Origin: Alphaproteobacteria bacterium
GTDB taxonomy: Bacteria > Pseudomonadota > Alphaproteobacteria > JABSOH01 > JABAAW01
Reading direction: 5' to 3'
Length of the DNA stretch: 13,496 nucleotides
Assembly (NCBI GenBank): GCA_014238935.1
Contig: JABAAD010000008.1
Span: 1 to 13,496 of the forward strand
A program made the position numbers and the translations under genes. Below, one piece after another: positions 8,179-13,496 of this stretch (position 1 is the first letter of the stretch; the number at the start of each line of letters is the position of its first letter). Under the pieces are notes generated by a model. The model made no database searches and was not told the DNA's origin. It saw only the letters and a program-made list of their open reading frames with translations.

Positions 8179-8187
8179 TTATCCACA
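8179..8187 (+). promoter_or_regulatory. Single consensus DnaA box
   Basis: TTATCCACA at 8179-8187 is a perfect match to the E. coli consensus DnaA box, lying in the metK leader. I found no second box in the window, so it is not an origin by itself. A random perfect 9-mer on either strand in 13.5 kb is expected about 0.1 times, so chance is not excluded. Confidence 0.35.
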
Positions 8188-8242
8188 GACTTGTCTTAGT
8201 ACAGAAAAGAGTCCCAAGAAAGCCCTACGATCGCTCACCGGA

Positions 8243-8521
8243 TCATTCATTAGGTTCTTTCTTCTTTGGTTTCTTCGCCGAGGTGTTTTCCCCCTTTTGT
8301 TCTTCGAGCAGCTTTTCTAGCTTCTCCACCTTAGCACGCGCCTGTTCGGCGAGCGTTTTCAGCGCTTCGAACTCCTCGCGCGAGACGAGGTTCAAGCTCT
8401 TCAAACGCGCTTCGATTCGCGCCTTGACAAGCCGCTCGATCTCGCCTGCCATAGAGCCCATAAGGTCTCGTGCACCTGAGCCCAGTTTTGCTGCTGTTCC
8501 CAAAAAATCTTTTCCCAACAT
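8243..8521 (-). CDS. UbiK-like accessory protein (BMFP domain)
   Basis: A 92-aa protein resembling UbiK (formerly YqiC, BMFP domain), which in E. coli assists ubiquinone biosynthesis. Features are an N-terminal segment ending in MGSMAGEIERLVKARIEARL, the family motif NLVSREEFEALKTLAEQAR, a heptad-patterned coiled coil (VEKLEKLLEEQK), and a Lys-rich tail. I chose ATG 8521: the strong AAGGAGG (8534-8540) directly abuts the alternative ATG at 8533, too close to serve it, but is 12 nt from 8521. It follows the lipoprotein gene by 24 nt on the same strand and is probably co-transcribed. The family call is fairly firm; whether it acts in ubiquinone synthesis here is inferred. Confidence 0.82.
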   Translation of the reverse strand: MLGKDFLGTAAKLGSGARDLMGSMAGEIERLVKARIEARLKSLNLVSREEFEALKTLAEQARAKVEKLEKLLEEQKGENTSAKKPKKKEPNE

Positions 8522-8545
8522 TGTTTTTGTCATCCTCCTTGTGTG

Positions 8546-8962
8546 CTATCCCCGTCCGCGCGAACGCGCACTTTTGCGGCGTTCTTTGACGAGGCGAGCG
8601 TAGCATCGTTCCAATTCGCCTCGATTCATGCGCGCCTCCGAAGAAGAAGGACGAAGCTCGAAATGCTGCACCAGCGCCCTCTTGCTGATCGCCTCGTTGC
8701 CCTGCGCGATGAAGAAGACATCGAAAGTGCATGCGTCGCCTCGATACTGCCACTGCATCGTGCGCCCCTCGCGGCGATTGAGGTCGGGCGTGCCTAAAAG
8801 ATCGAAGGTCGCCTTGCGCGTCTTCGAAAGGATTTCGTGCGGGTCGCGCCTCGTCTCGAAGCTGCCGCCGAGCGAAGCCTGCCCCCCGTCCGACGCACAA
8901 CCCCACACTGCGCCGACGCACAGCAATCCGAGAAAACGCACATCACGAAATGTTTTTAACAC
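8546..8962 (-). CDS. Conserved alphaproteobacterial lipoprotein, function unknown
   Basis: A 138-aa secreted protein from GTG 8962. The N-terminus (LKTFRDVRFLGLLCVGAVWGC) looks like a lipoprotein signal with the acylated Cys at residue 22; Trp just before Gly-Cys is unusual for a lipobox. The mature part contains LLGTPDLNRREGRTMQWQY and GDACTFDVFFI, a pattern (LG-PD--R-EG----WQYR---C--D-F) I associate with small uncharacterised alphaproteobacterial lipoproteins distantly like SmpA/BamE. A longer TTG start at 8992 is possible and would give a 32-residue signal region; GTG 8962 gives a more ordinary one. The C-terminus is Arg/Lys-rich. It heads the lipoprotein-ubiK unit. A role at the outer membrane is inference only. 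Confidence 0.75.
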   Translation of the reverse strand: MLKTFRDVRFLGLLCVGAVWGCASDGGQASLGGSFETRRDPHEILSKTRKATFDLLGTPDLNRREGRTMQWQYRGDACTFDVFFIAQGNEAISKRALVQHFELRPSSSEARMNRGELERCYARLVKERRKSARSRGRG

Positions 8963-9002
8963 GAGAAACTTCGCAGAACGCAAAACAAACAAGGGACATA
9001 TC

Positions 9003-9030
9003 TTGACTCTCGCTGTGTTTCTACGCTAAA
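9003..9030 (+). promoter_or_regulatory. Weak candidate promoter for rpmH operon
   Basis: TTGACT (9003-9008, 5/6 to consensus) with a poor -10 candidate GCTAAA (9025-9030) at 16-bp spacing, about 135 bp upstream of rpmH. It overlaps the minus-strand candidate at 9018-9046. The 165-bp divergent gap has to hold promoters for both directions. Confidence 0.3.
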
Positions 9031-9046
9031 AGGGAGAGCATGGCAA
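9018..9046 (-). promoter_or_regulatory. Candidate promoter for lipoprotein-ubiK unit
   Basis: On the minus strand, TTGCCA (complement of 9041-9046, 5/6) and TAGAAA (complement of 9018-9023, 4/6) are spaced by 17 bp, upstream of either possible start of the lipoprotein gene (8992 or 8962). Prediction by eye. Confidence 0.4.
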
Positions 9047-9110
9047 GGGGGTGTTGCAAATAACTCTCGAACACGCCTTCGAAAACAACCCCTGTCTGCG
9101 ACAGTCCAAA

Positions 9111-9158
9111 AAAACAACAACGAAAACAACAAAGAAAACAACAACGAGACCAACAACG
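9111..9158. repeat. 12-bp tandem repeat, 4 units, in rpmH leader
   Basis: Units at 9111-9122, 9123-9134, 9135-9146 and 9147-9158 (consensus AAAACAACAACG) run up to nine bases before the rpmH ATG. The unit is almost free of G and T on this strand and occupies the place where a Shine-Dalgarno sequence is expected. Confidence 0.85.
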
Positions 9159-9167
9159 AGATGTTTT

Positions 9168-9302
9168 ATGAAACGCCCCTGGCAGCCCAGCAAGCTTAAA
9201 CGCAAGCGTCGTCATGGCTTTTTCGCCCGCATGGCGAGCAAGGCGGGACGTCGCATTCTGAAAGCGCGCCGTCAGCGCGGACGCTCGCGCTTGACCCACT
9301 GA
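9168..9302 (+). CDS. rpmH: 50S ribosomal protein L34
   Basis: A 44-aa, very basic protein with the canonical L34 start [18 protein letters not shown] and the conserved [19 protein letters not shown]. Full length for the family. The frame is open upstream to a TTG at 9051, but the extra residues come from the 12-bp repeat, so ATG 9168 is the start. No ribosome binding site stands out; only GAG at 9158-9160 precedes the start codon. It heads the rpmH-rnpA-yidD-yidC cluster, with rnpA 7 nt downstream. Confidence 0.98.
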   Translation: MKRPWQPSKLKRKRRHGFFARMASKAGRRILKARRQRGRSRLTH

Positions 9303-9309
9303 CCCCTCT

Positions 9310-9702
9310 ATGTTACCGAAACCCGTTCGCATGCTGCGCAGGGCAGAGTTCGTACAAGCCACGCGCGCACCGCGTGCTGTTGCAACGCCCTTTTTCATTG
9401 TGCAAAGCGTACCCGATTCCGCTCCTGAGCTTTCGCGTCGCACCACCACGAGTAAGAACATGACCACGAGCCTGACCTTAGGTATTACGGCAAGCCGCAA
9501 GATCGGCAACGCGGTCGCACGCAACCGCGCCAAACGACGCTTGCGCGCCTTGCTGTACCAGACCCTTCTGAAATCTCCTGTGATGCCACCCTCGCGCCGT
9601 ATCGTTTTGGTCGCTCGCAAAGCATGCCTCGATGCCGACTTCTCTGCGATGCGCCAACGGCTGAAACGGGCTCTGATAGGAGGCAAGGCGCAAAGATCAT
9701 GA
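9310..9702 (+). CDS. rnpA: Ribonuclease P protein component
   Basis: Protein subunit that helps the RNase P RNA cleave tRNA 5' leaders. 130 aa, the usual size. The start (MLRRAEFVQATR near residues 8-19) and the signature SRKIGNAVARNRAKRRLR, with RNRAKRR at 71-77, are typical and include the basic helix that contacts RNA. A Ser/Thr-rich insertion at about 35-52 lies between the first strands, as often seen in alphaproteobacterial RnpA. The stop codon overlaps the yidD start as ATGA (9699-9702), implying translational coupling. Confidence 0.97.
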   Translation: MLPKPVRMLRRAEFVQATRAPRAVATPFFIVQSVPDSAPELSRRTTTSKNMTTSLTLGITASRKIGNAVARNRAKRRLRALLYQTLLKSPVMPPSRRIVLVARKACLDADFSAMRQRLKRALIGGKAQRS

Positions 9703-10100
9703 CGCTTCTCAAAGATACGGTCAAAAATATTGGTAGAAACGTTGGCAAAAACATTGGCAGAAACGTTGGCATGAACATTGGCATGAACATTGGCATGAAC
9801 ATTGGCTCGAAGAGTGCCGCTCTGACGATGACCCTACTCCTCGTCTGCTACCGAAGCGTGCTCGCTCCCGCCTTGCTCTTCTTCACCACAACGCCCTCCT
9901 GCTGCCGTTTCCTTCCCACTTGCAGCGACTACGCACAAGAAGCCGTACGACAACACGGGTGGAAAGGTTTCGTCCTAACAACGGGAAGACTCTTGCGCTG
10001 CCGACCGCTGCTCTTCTCTTCTCCCCGCGAACGAGGCATCCGCCTCGATCCCGTGTCTCCGTGCCTGAAGCAAGGTCCGCAAATTCCTTTGAGCGAGTGA
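9699..10100 (+). CDS. yidD: Membrane protein insertion efficiency factor YidD
   Basis: A 133-aa protein of the YidD/DUF37 family, which supports YidC-dependent membrane protein insertion. The core starts near residue 44: LLLVCYRSVLAPALLFF, then CCRFLPTCSDYAQEAVRQHGWKGF and GRLLRCRPL, ending IRLDPVSP; the FLPTCS-YA motif and LRC are family hallmarks. The first 43 residues are an extension dominated by a 4-residue tandem repeat (NIGR/NVGK/NIGM, seven units). I chose ATG 9699 because it forms an ATGA overlap with rnpA and an AGGAGG lies at 9678-9683 (15 nt away). ATG 9828 (residue 44, MTLLLVCYRS) gives a normal-length YidD and cannot be excluded; several repeat units also carry ATG codons. yidC follows after 9 nt. 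Confidence 0.93.
   Translation: MTLLKDTVKNIGRNVGKNIGRNVGMNIGMNIGMNIGSKSAALTMTLLLVCYRSVLAPALLFFTTTPSCCRFLPTCSDYAQEAVRQHGWKGFVLTTGRLLRCRPLLFSSPRERGIRLDPVSPCLKQGPQIPLSE
9726..9809 (+). repeat. 12-bp tandem repeat, 7 units, at start of yidD
   Basis: Seven units of exactly 12 bp (9726-9737 through 9798-9809; consensus AACATTGGCATG, with GTT and AGA/AAA variants in early units) encode Asn-Ile/Val-Gly-X repeats. The three-prime units are nearly identical, so growth looks directional and recent. Four units end in, or are followed by, ATG codons, creating several in-frame potential starts. Confidence 0.92.
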
Positions 10101-10109
10101 AACAGAACT

Positions 10110-11945
10110 ATGCAAAGCGACCCCAAAAACCTGCTGATTGCCATCATCTTGTGCACGGCGATTCTCTTCGGGTGGGAGTTCTTCTTCCAAGCTCCGAAGC
10201 GCGCGCAACAAGAGACGCAACAGCTCTCCGTCTCGCAAACGGACGCGGACAAAAAGCAACGCGGAGCGACGACAGGCGAGCTGCTGCCTCTTGAAGAGAA
10301 CACGCTTCCGACACCCGACCAATCCGTCCTCAAGAAGGACGGCGTTGTTTTGGGCGGCGATTCCTCGCTGCCTGCTCCTGATACCGCAAAGGACAGTGGC
10401 AGCGATACAGGCAATAGGGGCGCGACGATAAAAATCGAGACCCCCACCTTGACAGGCAGTATCGCGTTGAAAGGAGCGAAAATCGAGAGCATCGTCTTGC
10501 GCAACTTTCTCGAGACGCAAGAGCCCGACTCTCCTCCCGTCGTGCTGCTGCGAACCGATCCCTCACCCTATTTTGCGCAGTTCGCCTGGCGCGTGAGCGA
10601 AGGCGTGGACGCCCCCGACCACGACACGCTGTGGAGCGTAGGGAAGGGGAGCCGCTCGCAATCCCGTCTCACGCCAAAGTCACCCTTGCTGCTGCATTGG
10701 ACGAACGAAGAGGGCGTGCGTTTCGAGTTGCTGTTTTCGATCGACGAGCAGTTCATGCTCACGCTGGAGCAACGCATTCTGAACGACAGCCCTCGCCTGA
10801 TCGCTATCCAACCCTATGGTGTGATTCAGCGTCAAGGGAAACCTCCGACGTTGGACTTCTATATCCTGCACGAGGGTTTGATTGGCTACCTCGATTCGTC
10901 TCTGGAAGAGATCACCTACAAGAAGGCGTTGAAAAAGCAACGTTTCTCCTACGAGAGCAAGGGCGGCTGGCTGGGTATCACCGACAAGTACTGGATGGCG
11001 GCGCTCGTCCCCGATCCGCGCAAGCCCGTGACCGCGCTGTTTCGTGCTGCCACACGCCACCGCGACAGCGTTGATATCGATGTGTTCCAAGCCGACATCC
11101 TCTATCCGACGAGCAACCTTGCGCCGCAGACAAGCACCTTGCAGCGTTCGCGCATTTTCATCGGCGCGAAAAGCGTGCCGCTTCTCGATCGCTACGCGCA
11201 ACAATACGATATCGAGGGCTTCGACCTCGCCGTCGACTTCGGATGGTTCTACTTCATCACAAAACCTATCTACACGGCTATCACCTTCTTCTCGCGCCTG
11301 CTCGGCAACTTCGGGCTCGCCATTCTCGCGCTCACCGTCGTCATCAAGATTCTCTTCCTGCCCTTGTCCTACAAATCCTATGTCTCGATCAGCAAGATGA
11401 AAAGGTTGCAGCCCGAAATGACGGTCTTGCGCGAACGACACAAAGACGACAAGAAAGCCCTGCAGCAGGACATGCTCGCGCTCTACAAGAAGCACGGAGT
11501 CAATCCTGTCGCGGGATGTTTGCCGATCCTGTTGCAGATTCCCGTCTTCTTCGCGCTCTACAAAGTTCTTTTCGTCTCGATCGAAATGCGCCATGCTCCC
11601 TTCTTCGGCTGGATCCACGATCTCTCCGCACCCGATCCGCTGGGCGTACTGACGCTGTTCGGACTCGTGTCGTGGCAGGTGCCGCAGCTGCTCCAACCTT
11701 TGAACTTGGGACTCTGGCCAATCGCCATGGGATTGAGCATGTGGCTGCAACAGAAAATGAACCCTGCACCCGTCGATCCCATACAAAAGAAGATCTTCGC
11801 CTTCCTGCCCGTGCTCTTCACATTCTTGCTCGGACGCTTTCCCGCAGGACTCGTCATCTACTGGACTTGGAACAATACGCTCACCATCGGGCAACAATGG
11901 CTGATCACACGCCATGTCAATCGCAACGCTCCGAAGACCTCCTGA
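10110..11945 (+). CDS. yidC: Membrane protein insertase YidC
   Basis: Inserts and folds inner-membrane proteins, alone or with SecYEG. 611 aa, typical of the Gram-negative (Oxa1-like with periplasmic domain) form. An N-terminal helix (NLLIAIILCTAILFGWEFFF, about 7-26) is followed by a Gln/Lys/Asp-rich linker, the large periplasmic domain (about 110-370), and the conserved insertase domain from about residue 381: ITKPIYTAITFF, then LALTVVIKILFLPLSYKSY, MKRLQPEM, LYKKHGVNPVAGCLPILLQ and IPVFFALYKVLF. The C-terminus (YWTWNNTLTIGQQWLITR) is complete. It lies 9 nt after yidD and is likely co-transcribed. A long antisense reading frame on the minus strand is a shadow of this gene. Confidence 0.98.
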   Translation: MQSDPKNLLIAIILCTAILFGWEFFFQAPKRAQQETQQLSVSQTDADKKQRGATTGELLPLEENTLPTPDQSVLKKDGVVLGGDSSLPAPDTAKDSGSDTGNRGATIKIETPTLTGSIALKGAKIESIVLRNFLETQEPDSPPVVLLRTDPSPYFAQFAWRVSEGVDAPDHDTLWSVGKGSRSQSRLTPKSPLLLHWTNEEGVRFELLFSIDEQFMLTLEQRILNDSPRLIAIQPYGVIQRQGKPPTLDFYILHEGLIGYLDSSLEEITYKKALKKQRFSYESKGGWLGITDKYWMAALVPDPRKPVTALFRAATRHRDSVDIDVFQADILYPTSNLAPQTSTLQRSRIFIGAKSVPLLDRYAQQYDIEGFDLAVDFGWFYFITKPIYTAITFFSRLLGNFGLAILALTVVIKILFLPLSYKSYVSISKMKRLQPEMTVLRERHKDDKKALQQDMLALYKKHGVNPVAGCLPILLQIPVFFALYKVLFVSIEMRHAPFFGWIHDLSAPDPLGVLTLFGLVSWQVPQLLQPLNLGLWPIAMGLSMWLQQKMNPAPVDPIQKKIFAFLPVLFTFLLGRFPAGLVIYWTWNNTLTIGQQWLITRHVNRNAPKTS

Positions 11946-11994
11946 CGAAGATCGCCTGACGCACGACACACACAGACAAGGCACAAAACTCGCA

Positions 11995-12894
11995 GTGAGC
12001 ACAGCGCACGAACGACACCGCAGATGGCTGCAAAAAGCAGGCATCCTAACCGCAGCGCTACCCTACATGCAACTGTACGCGGGCTGCCTGCTCGTCGTCA
12101 AACTCGGCGGCAGCGCGCTGGAGGAAGCCGAAAAAGACTTGGCAGCACACCTAGCGCACGATGTCGTGCTGCTGAAACAGGTGGGGATCCATCCCGTGAT
12201 CGTGCACGGCGGCGGTCCGCAGATCGATCGCTTCGCCGAAAAGCTCAACCTCGAACAAAAGCGCGTTTGCGGATTGCGAATCACCGACCCTGAAACAAGA
12301 GACTGCGCCGCGATGATTCTCTCGCACTTGGGAAAAAAGGTGGTGCGCCTCTTGCAGGGTGCGGGCGGCGAGGCGCTCGCGCTGTGCGGACAGGACGCGT
12401 CGATCATGCGCGTCGAAAAGCTGCCGCCGCAAAAACAGAAGAACGGAGAAAGCATCGACTTGGGCTTCGTCGGCAAGCCCACAAAGATCGATACAACCCT
12501 GCTGCGTATGCTCGTCGATGCAGACTACATTCCCGTTCTTGCTCCCGTTGCAGCCGACGAAGAGGGCGAGCTGTACAATGTCAACGCCGACGCCTTCGCC
12601 GGCGCGCTCGCCGTTGGGCTGGGAGCAAAAAGACTGCTGCTCATGACCGATGTCGCGGGCGTGAAAGACGAGCAGGGACAGCTGCTCGAAGAGATCAACG
12701 AGAACCGCATCGAAGAGCTTAAAGCAAAAGGAATCGTCCAGGGCGGCATGCTGCCGAAGATCGACACGGCGTTGGAGGCAAGCCGTAAGGGAGTGAGCGT
12801 TGTGATCCTTGACGGCAGGGTGCCGCACACTTTGTTGTTGGAGCTCTTTACCGAGACGGGTGTCGGAAGTCTGGTGCGCGCCGTCAAAAATTAA
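11995..12894 (+). CDS. argB: Acetylglutamate kinase (ArgB)
   Basis: Phosphorylates N-acetyl-L-glutamate with ATP, the second step of arginine synthesis. From GTG 11995 it is 299 aa, the family norm, and keeps the alphaproteobacterial N-terminal helix ending ALPYMQLYAG. Motifs: VVKLGGSAL (Lys36), VIVHGGGPQI (71-76 core), YNVNADAFAGALA, LLLMTDVAGVKD, GGMLPKIDTALEA and ILDGRVPHTLLLELFTETGVGS. An ATG at 11914 would add 27 residues and overlap yidC by 32 nt; it lacks family support. The stretch ILSHLGKKVVRLL replaces the usual VL-GKINK--V pattern. The gene follows yidC by 49 nt without the expected engB between them. Co-transcription with the ribosomal cluster is likely from the spacing. Confidence 0.95.
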   Translation: MSTAHERHRRWLQKAGILTAALPYMQLYAGCLLVVKLGGSALEEAEKDLAAHLAHDVVLLKQVGIHPVIVHGGGPQIDRFAEKLNLEQKRVCGLRITDPETRDCAAMILSHLGKKVVRLLQGAGGEALALCGQDASIMRVEKLPPQKQKNGESIDLGFVGKPTKIDTTLLRMLVDADYIPVLAPVAADEEGELYNVNADAFAGALAVGLGAKRLLLMTDVAGVKDEQGQLLEEINENRIEELKAKGIVQGGMLPKIDTALEASRKGVSVVILDGRVPHTLLLELFTETGVGSLVRAVKN

Positions 12895-12929
12895 ATTAAC
12901 CCAAAAATTAACCCAAGAAATTAACCCAA
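12893..12929. repeat. 11-13-bp tandem repeat, 3 units, after argB
   Basis: Three imperfect units sharing AAATTAACCCA (starting near 12893, 12905 and 12918) fill the gap between the argB stop and the convergent rbfA stop at 12952. The unit length varies, unlike the strict 12 bp inside genes. No hairpin terminator is visible in the gap. Confidence 0.75.
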
Positions 12930-12951
12930 GCGAGACGCTGAACCTCTCTCC

Positions 12952-13359
12952 CTAAGATTCCGCCTGCGCCTTGAGCGCATAACGTTGTAAGATTCCCTCG
13001 ATCTTCGCTGAACGCTCTCCCAAGTCGTCCCACACAAAAGCGATTTTGGGCGTAAACTTGAGGCGCAAAGGTGCCGCGCAACTCCTCTGCAACGCCGGCG
13101 CAAGCCGCCGCAGCTCTTCGAGGATGGCACGTTGCTCCTCGCTGCTTGCCCGATCTTGTTTGGCAAGCGAAACATAGGCGCGCGCCCAACGCAAGTCTGC
13201 CGTCATGCGCACCTCGCCTACGAGCAGCGGACAGTCGTAAAGCTCCTCAGACAACAGCTCGCCACGCATCAACGTCTCGGCGAGGACGTGGCGTAAAAGT
13301 TCGCCGACACGCTGCTGACGTTGCGAAGGTCCCGATCTTTTCGAGCGCTGCTTGTCCAT
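12952..13359 (-). CDS. rbfA: Ribosome-binding factor A (RbfA)
   Basis: Helps mature the 30S subunit at the 16S rRNA 5' end. 135 aa, usual length. The N-terminal part SQRQQRVGELLRHVLAETL and the KH-like fold segments LVGEVRMTADLRWARAYVSL and APLRLKFTPKIAFVWDDLGERSAKIEGIL match the family. A good AAGGAG (13366-13371) precedes the ATG by 6 nt. It is normally found after infB and before truB; here it is followed convergently by argB, and the gene upstream does not look like the end of infB, so the usual operon is broken. Confidence 0.95.
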   Translation of the reverse strand: MDKQRSKRSGPSQRQQRVGELLRHVLAETLMRGELLSEELYDCPLLVGEVRMTADLRWARAYVSLAKQDRASSEEQRAILEELRRLAPALQRSCAAPLRLKFTPKIAFVWDDLGERSAKIEGILQRYALKAQAES

Positions 13360-13387
13360 CTCTCTCTCCTTGTGAGTACGAAAAAAC

Positions 13388-13496
13388 TCAGCCGTAGGTT
13401 ATATTGTCGATGGCGTGGTCGAGCCAACTCGGTAGCCCCTTGTCTTTCGCCAAAAACTCCTGCAAAGATAGGACGCTCAGCTTGGGGACGGAAAAC
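13388..13496 (-). CDS. 3' end of an unrecognised gene (partial)
   Basis: A minus-strand reading frame enters from beyond the window and ends at TGA (complement of 13388-13390), giving 35 C-terminal residues that include LSLQEFLAKDKGLPSW and end DHAIDNITYG. I do not recognise the family; it does not resemble the C-terminus of InfB. It stops 28 bp before the rbfA start, on the same strand, so it could be co-transcribed. Another frame is also open here, so the assignment rests mainly on spacing and on the protein-like composition. Confidence 0.45.
   Translation of the reverse strand, partial: FSVPKLSVLSLQEFLAKDKGLPSWLDHAIDNITYG

Noticed and set aside
9111..9809. CRISPR-like array
   Set aside because: The repeats are contiguous 12-bp tandem units with no spacers, and no cas genes are nearby.
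10680..12044. Minus-strand open frame of 454 codons
   Set aside because: Antisense to yidC and the argB start; no family features in the translation.

Overview
The window looks like a housekeeping stretch of an alphaproteobacterial chromosome of fairly high GC. Three things point there: the cluster rpmH-rnpA-yidD-yidC-argB on the plus strand, a minus-strand run of a small lipoprotein, a UbiK-type coiled-coil protein, metK and trmB, and an ArgB and lipoprotein with alphaproteobacterial-type N-termini. I cannot name the order or genus from sequence alone. The dispersed palindromic repeats recall the repeat-laden genomes of some host-associated alphaproteobacteria, but that is inference.

Layout: 1-261 is non-coding and made of palindromes plus one copy of a ~150-bp structured repeat. 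dnaE (DNA polymerase III alpha) fills 262-4059 on the minus strand, with a diverged inverted copy of the repeat just upstream of its start. A small coiled-coil/membrane protein of DUF1640 type (4279-4557, plus) sits before a ~540-bp non-coding region with a cluster of perfect palindromes and a second full repeat copy. Then come a Ca2+/Na+ antiporter gene (5102-6067, plus), convergent trmB and metK (6101-8037, minus), a ~205-nt metK leader containing an intrinsic terminator, ubiK-like and lipoprotein genes (minus), and a divergent intergenic region driving rpmH-rnpA-yidD-yidC-argB (9168-12894, plus). rbfA (minus) and the last 35 codons of an unrecognised minus-strand gene close the window.

How the genes relate: rpmH, rnpA, yidD and yidC are the conserved ribosome/RNase P/membrane-insertion cluster, with a 7-nt gap, an ATGA overlap and a 9-nt gap between successive genes. 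argB follows directly, without the engB gene usually found between yidC and argB in this group. MetK makes S-adenosylmethionine and TrmB uses it to methylate tRNA; the genes overlap.

The most interesting signals are not genes. (1) Two copies of the dispersed repeat (59-211 and 4787-4936) keep the same two hairpin domains while changing both sides of the stems, which argues for selected secondary structure; a third, inverted remnant abuts dnaE. (2) Tandem repeats with an exact 12-bp period have grown independently in dnaE, the antiporter gene, the rpmH leader and the start of yidD, with 11-14-bp repeats at two more intergenic sites, suggesting a genome-wide process that creates short tandem duplications even in essential genes.
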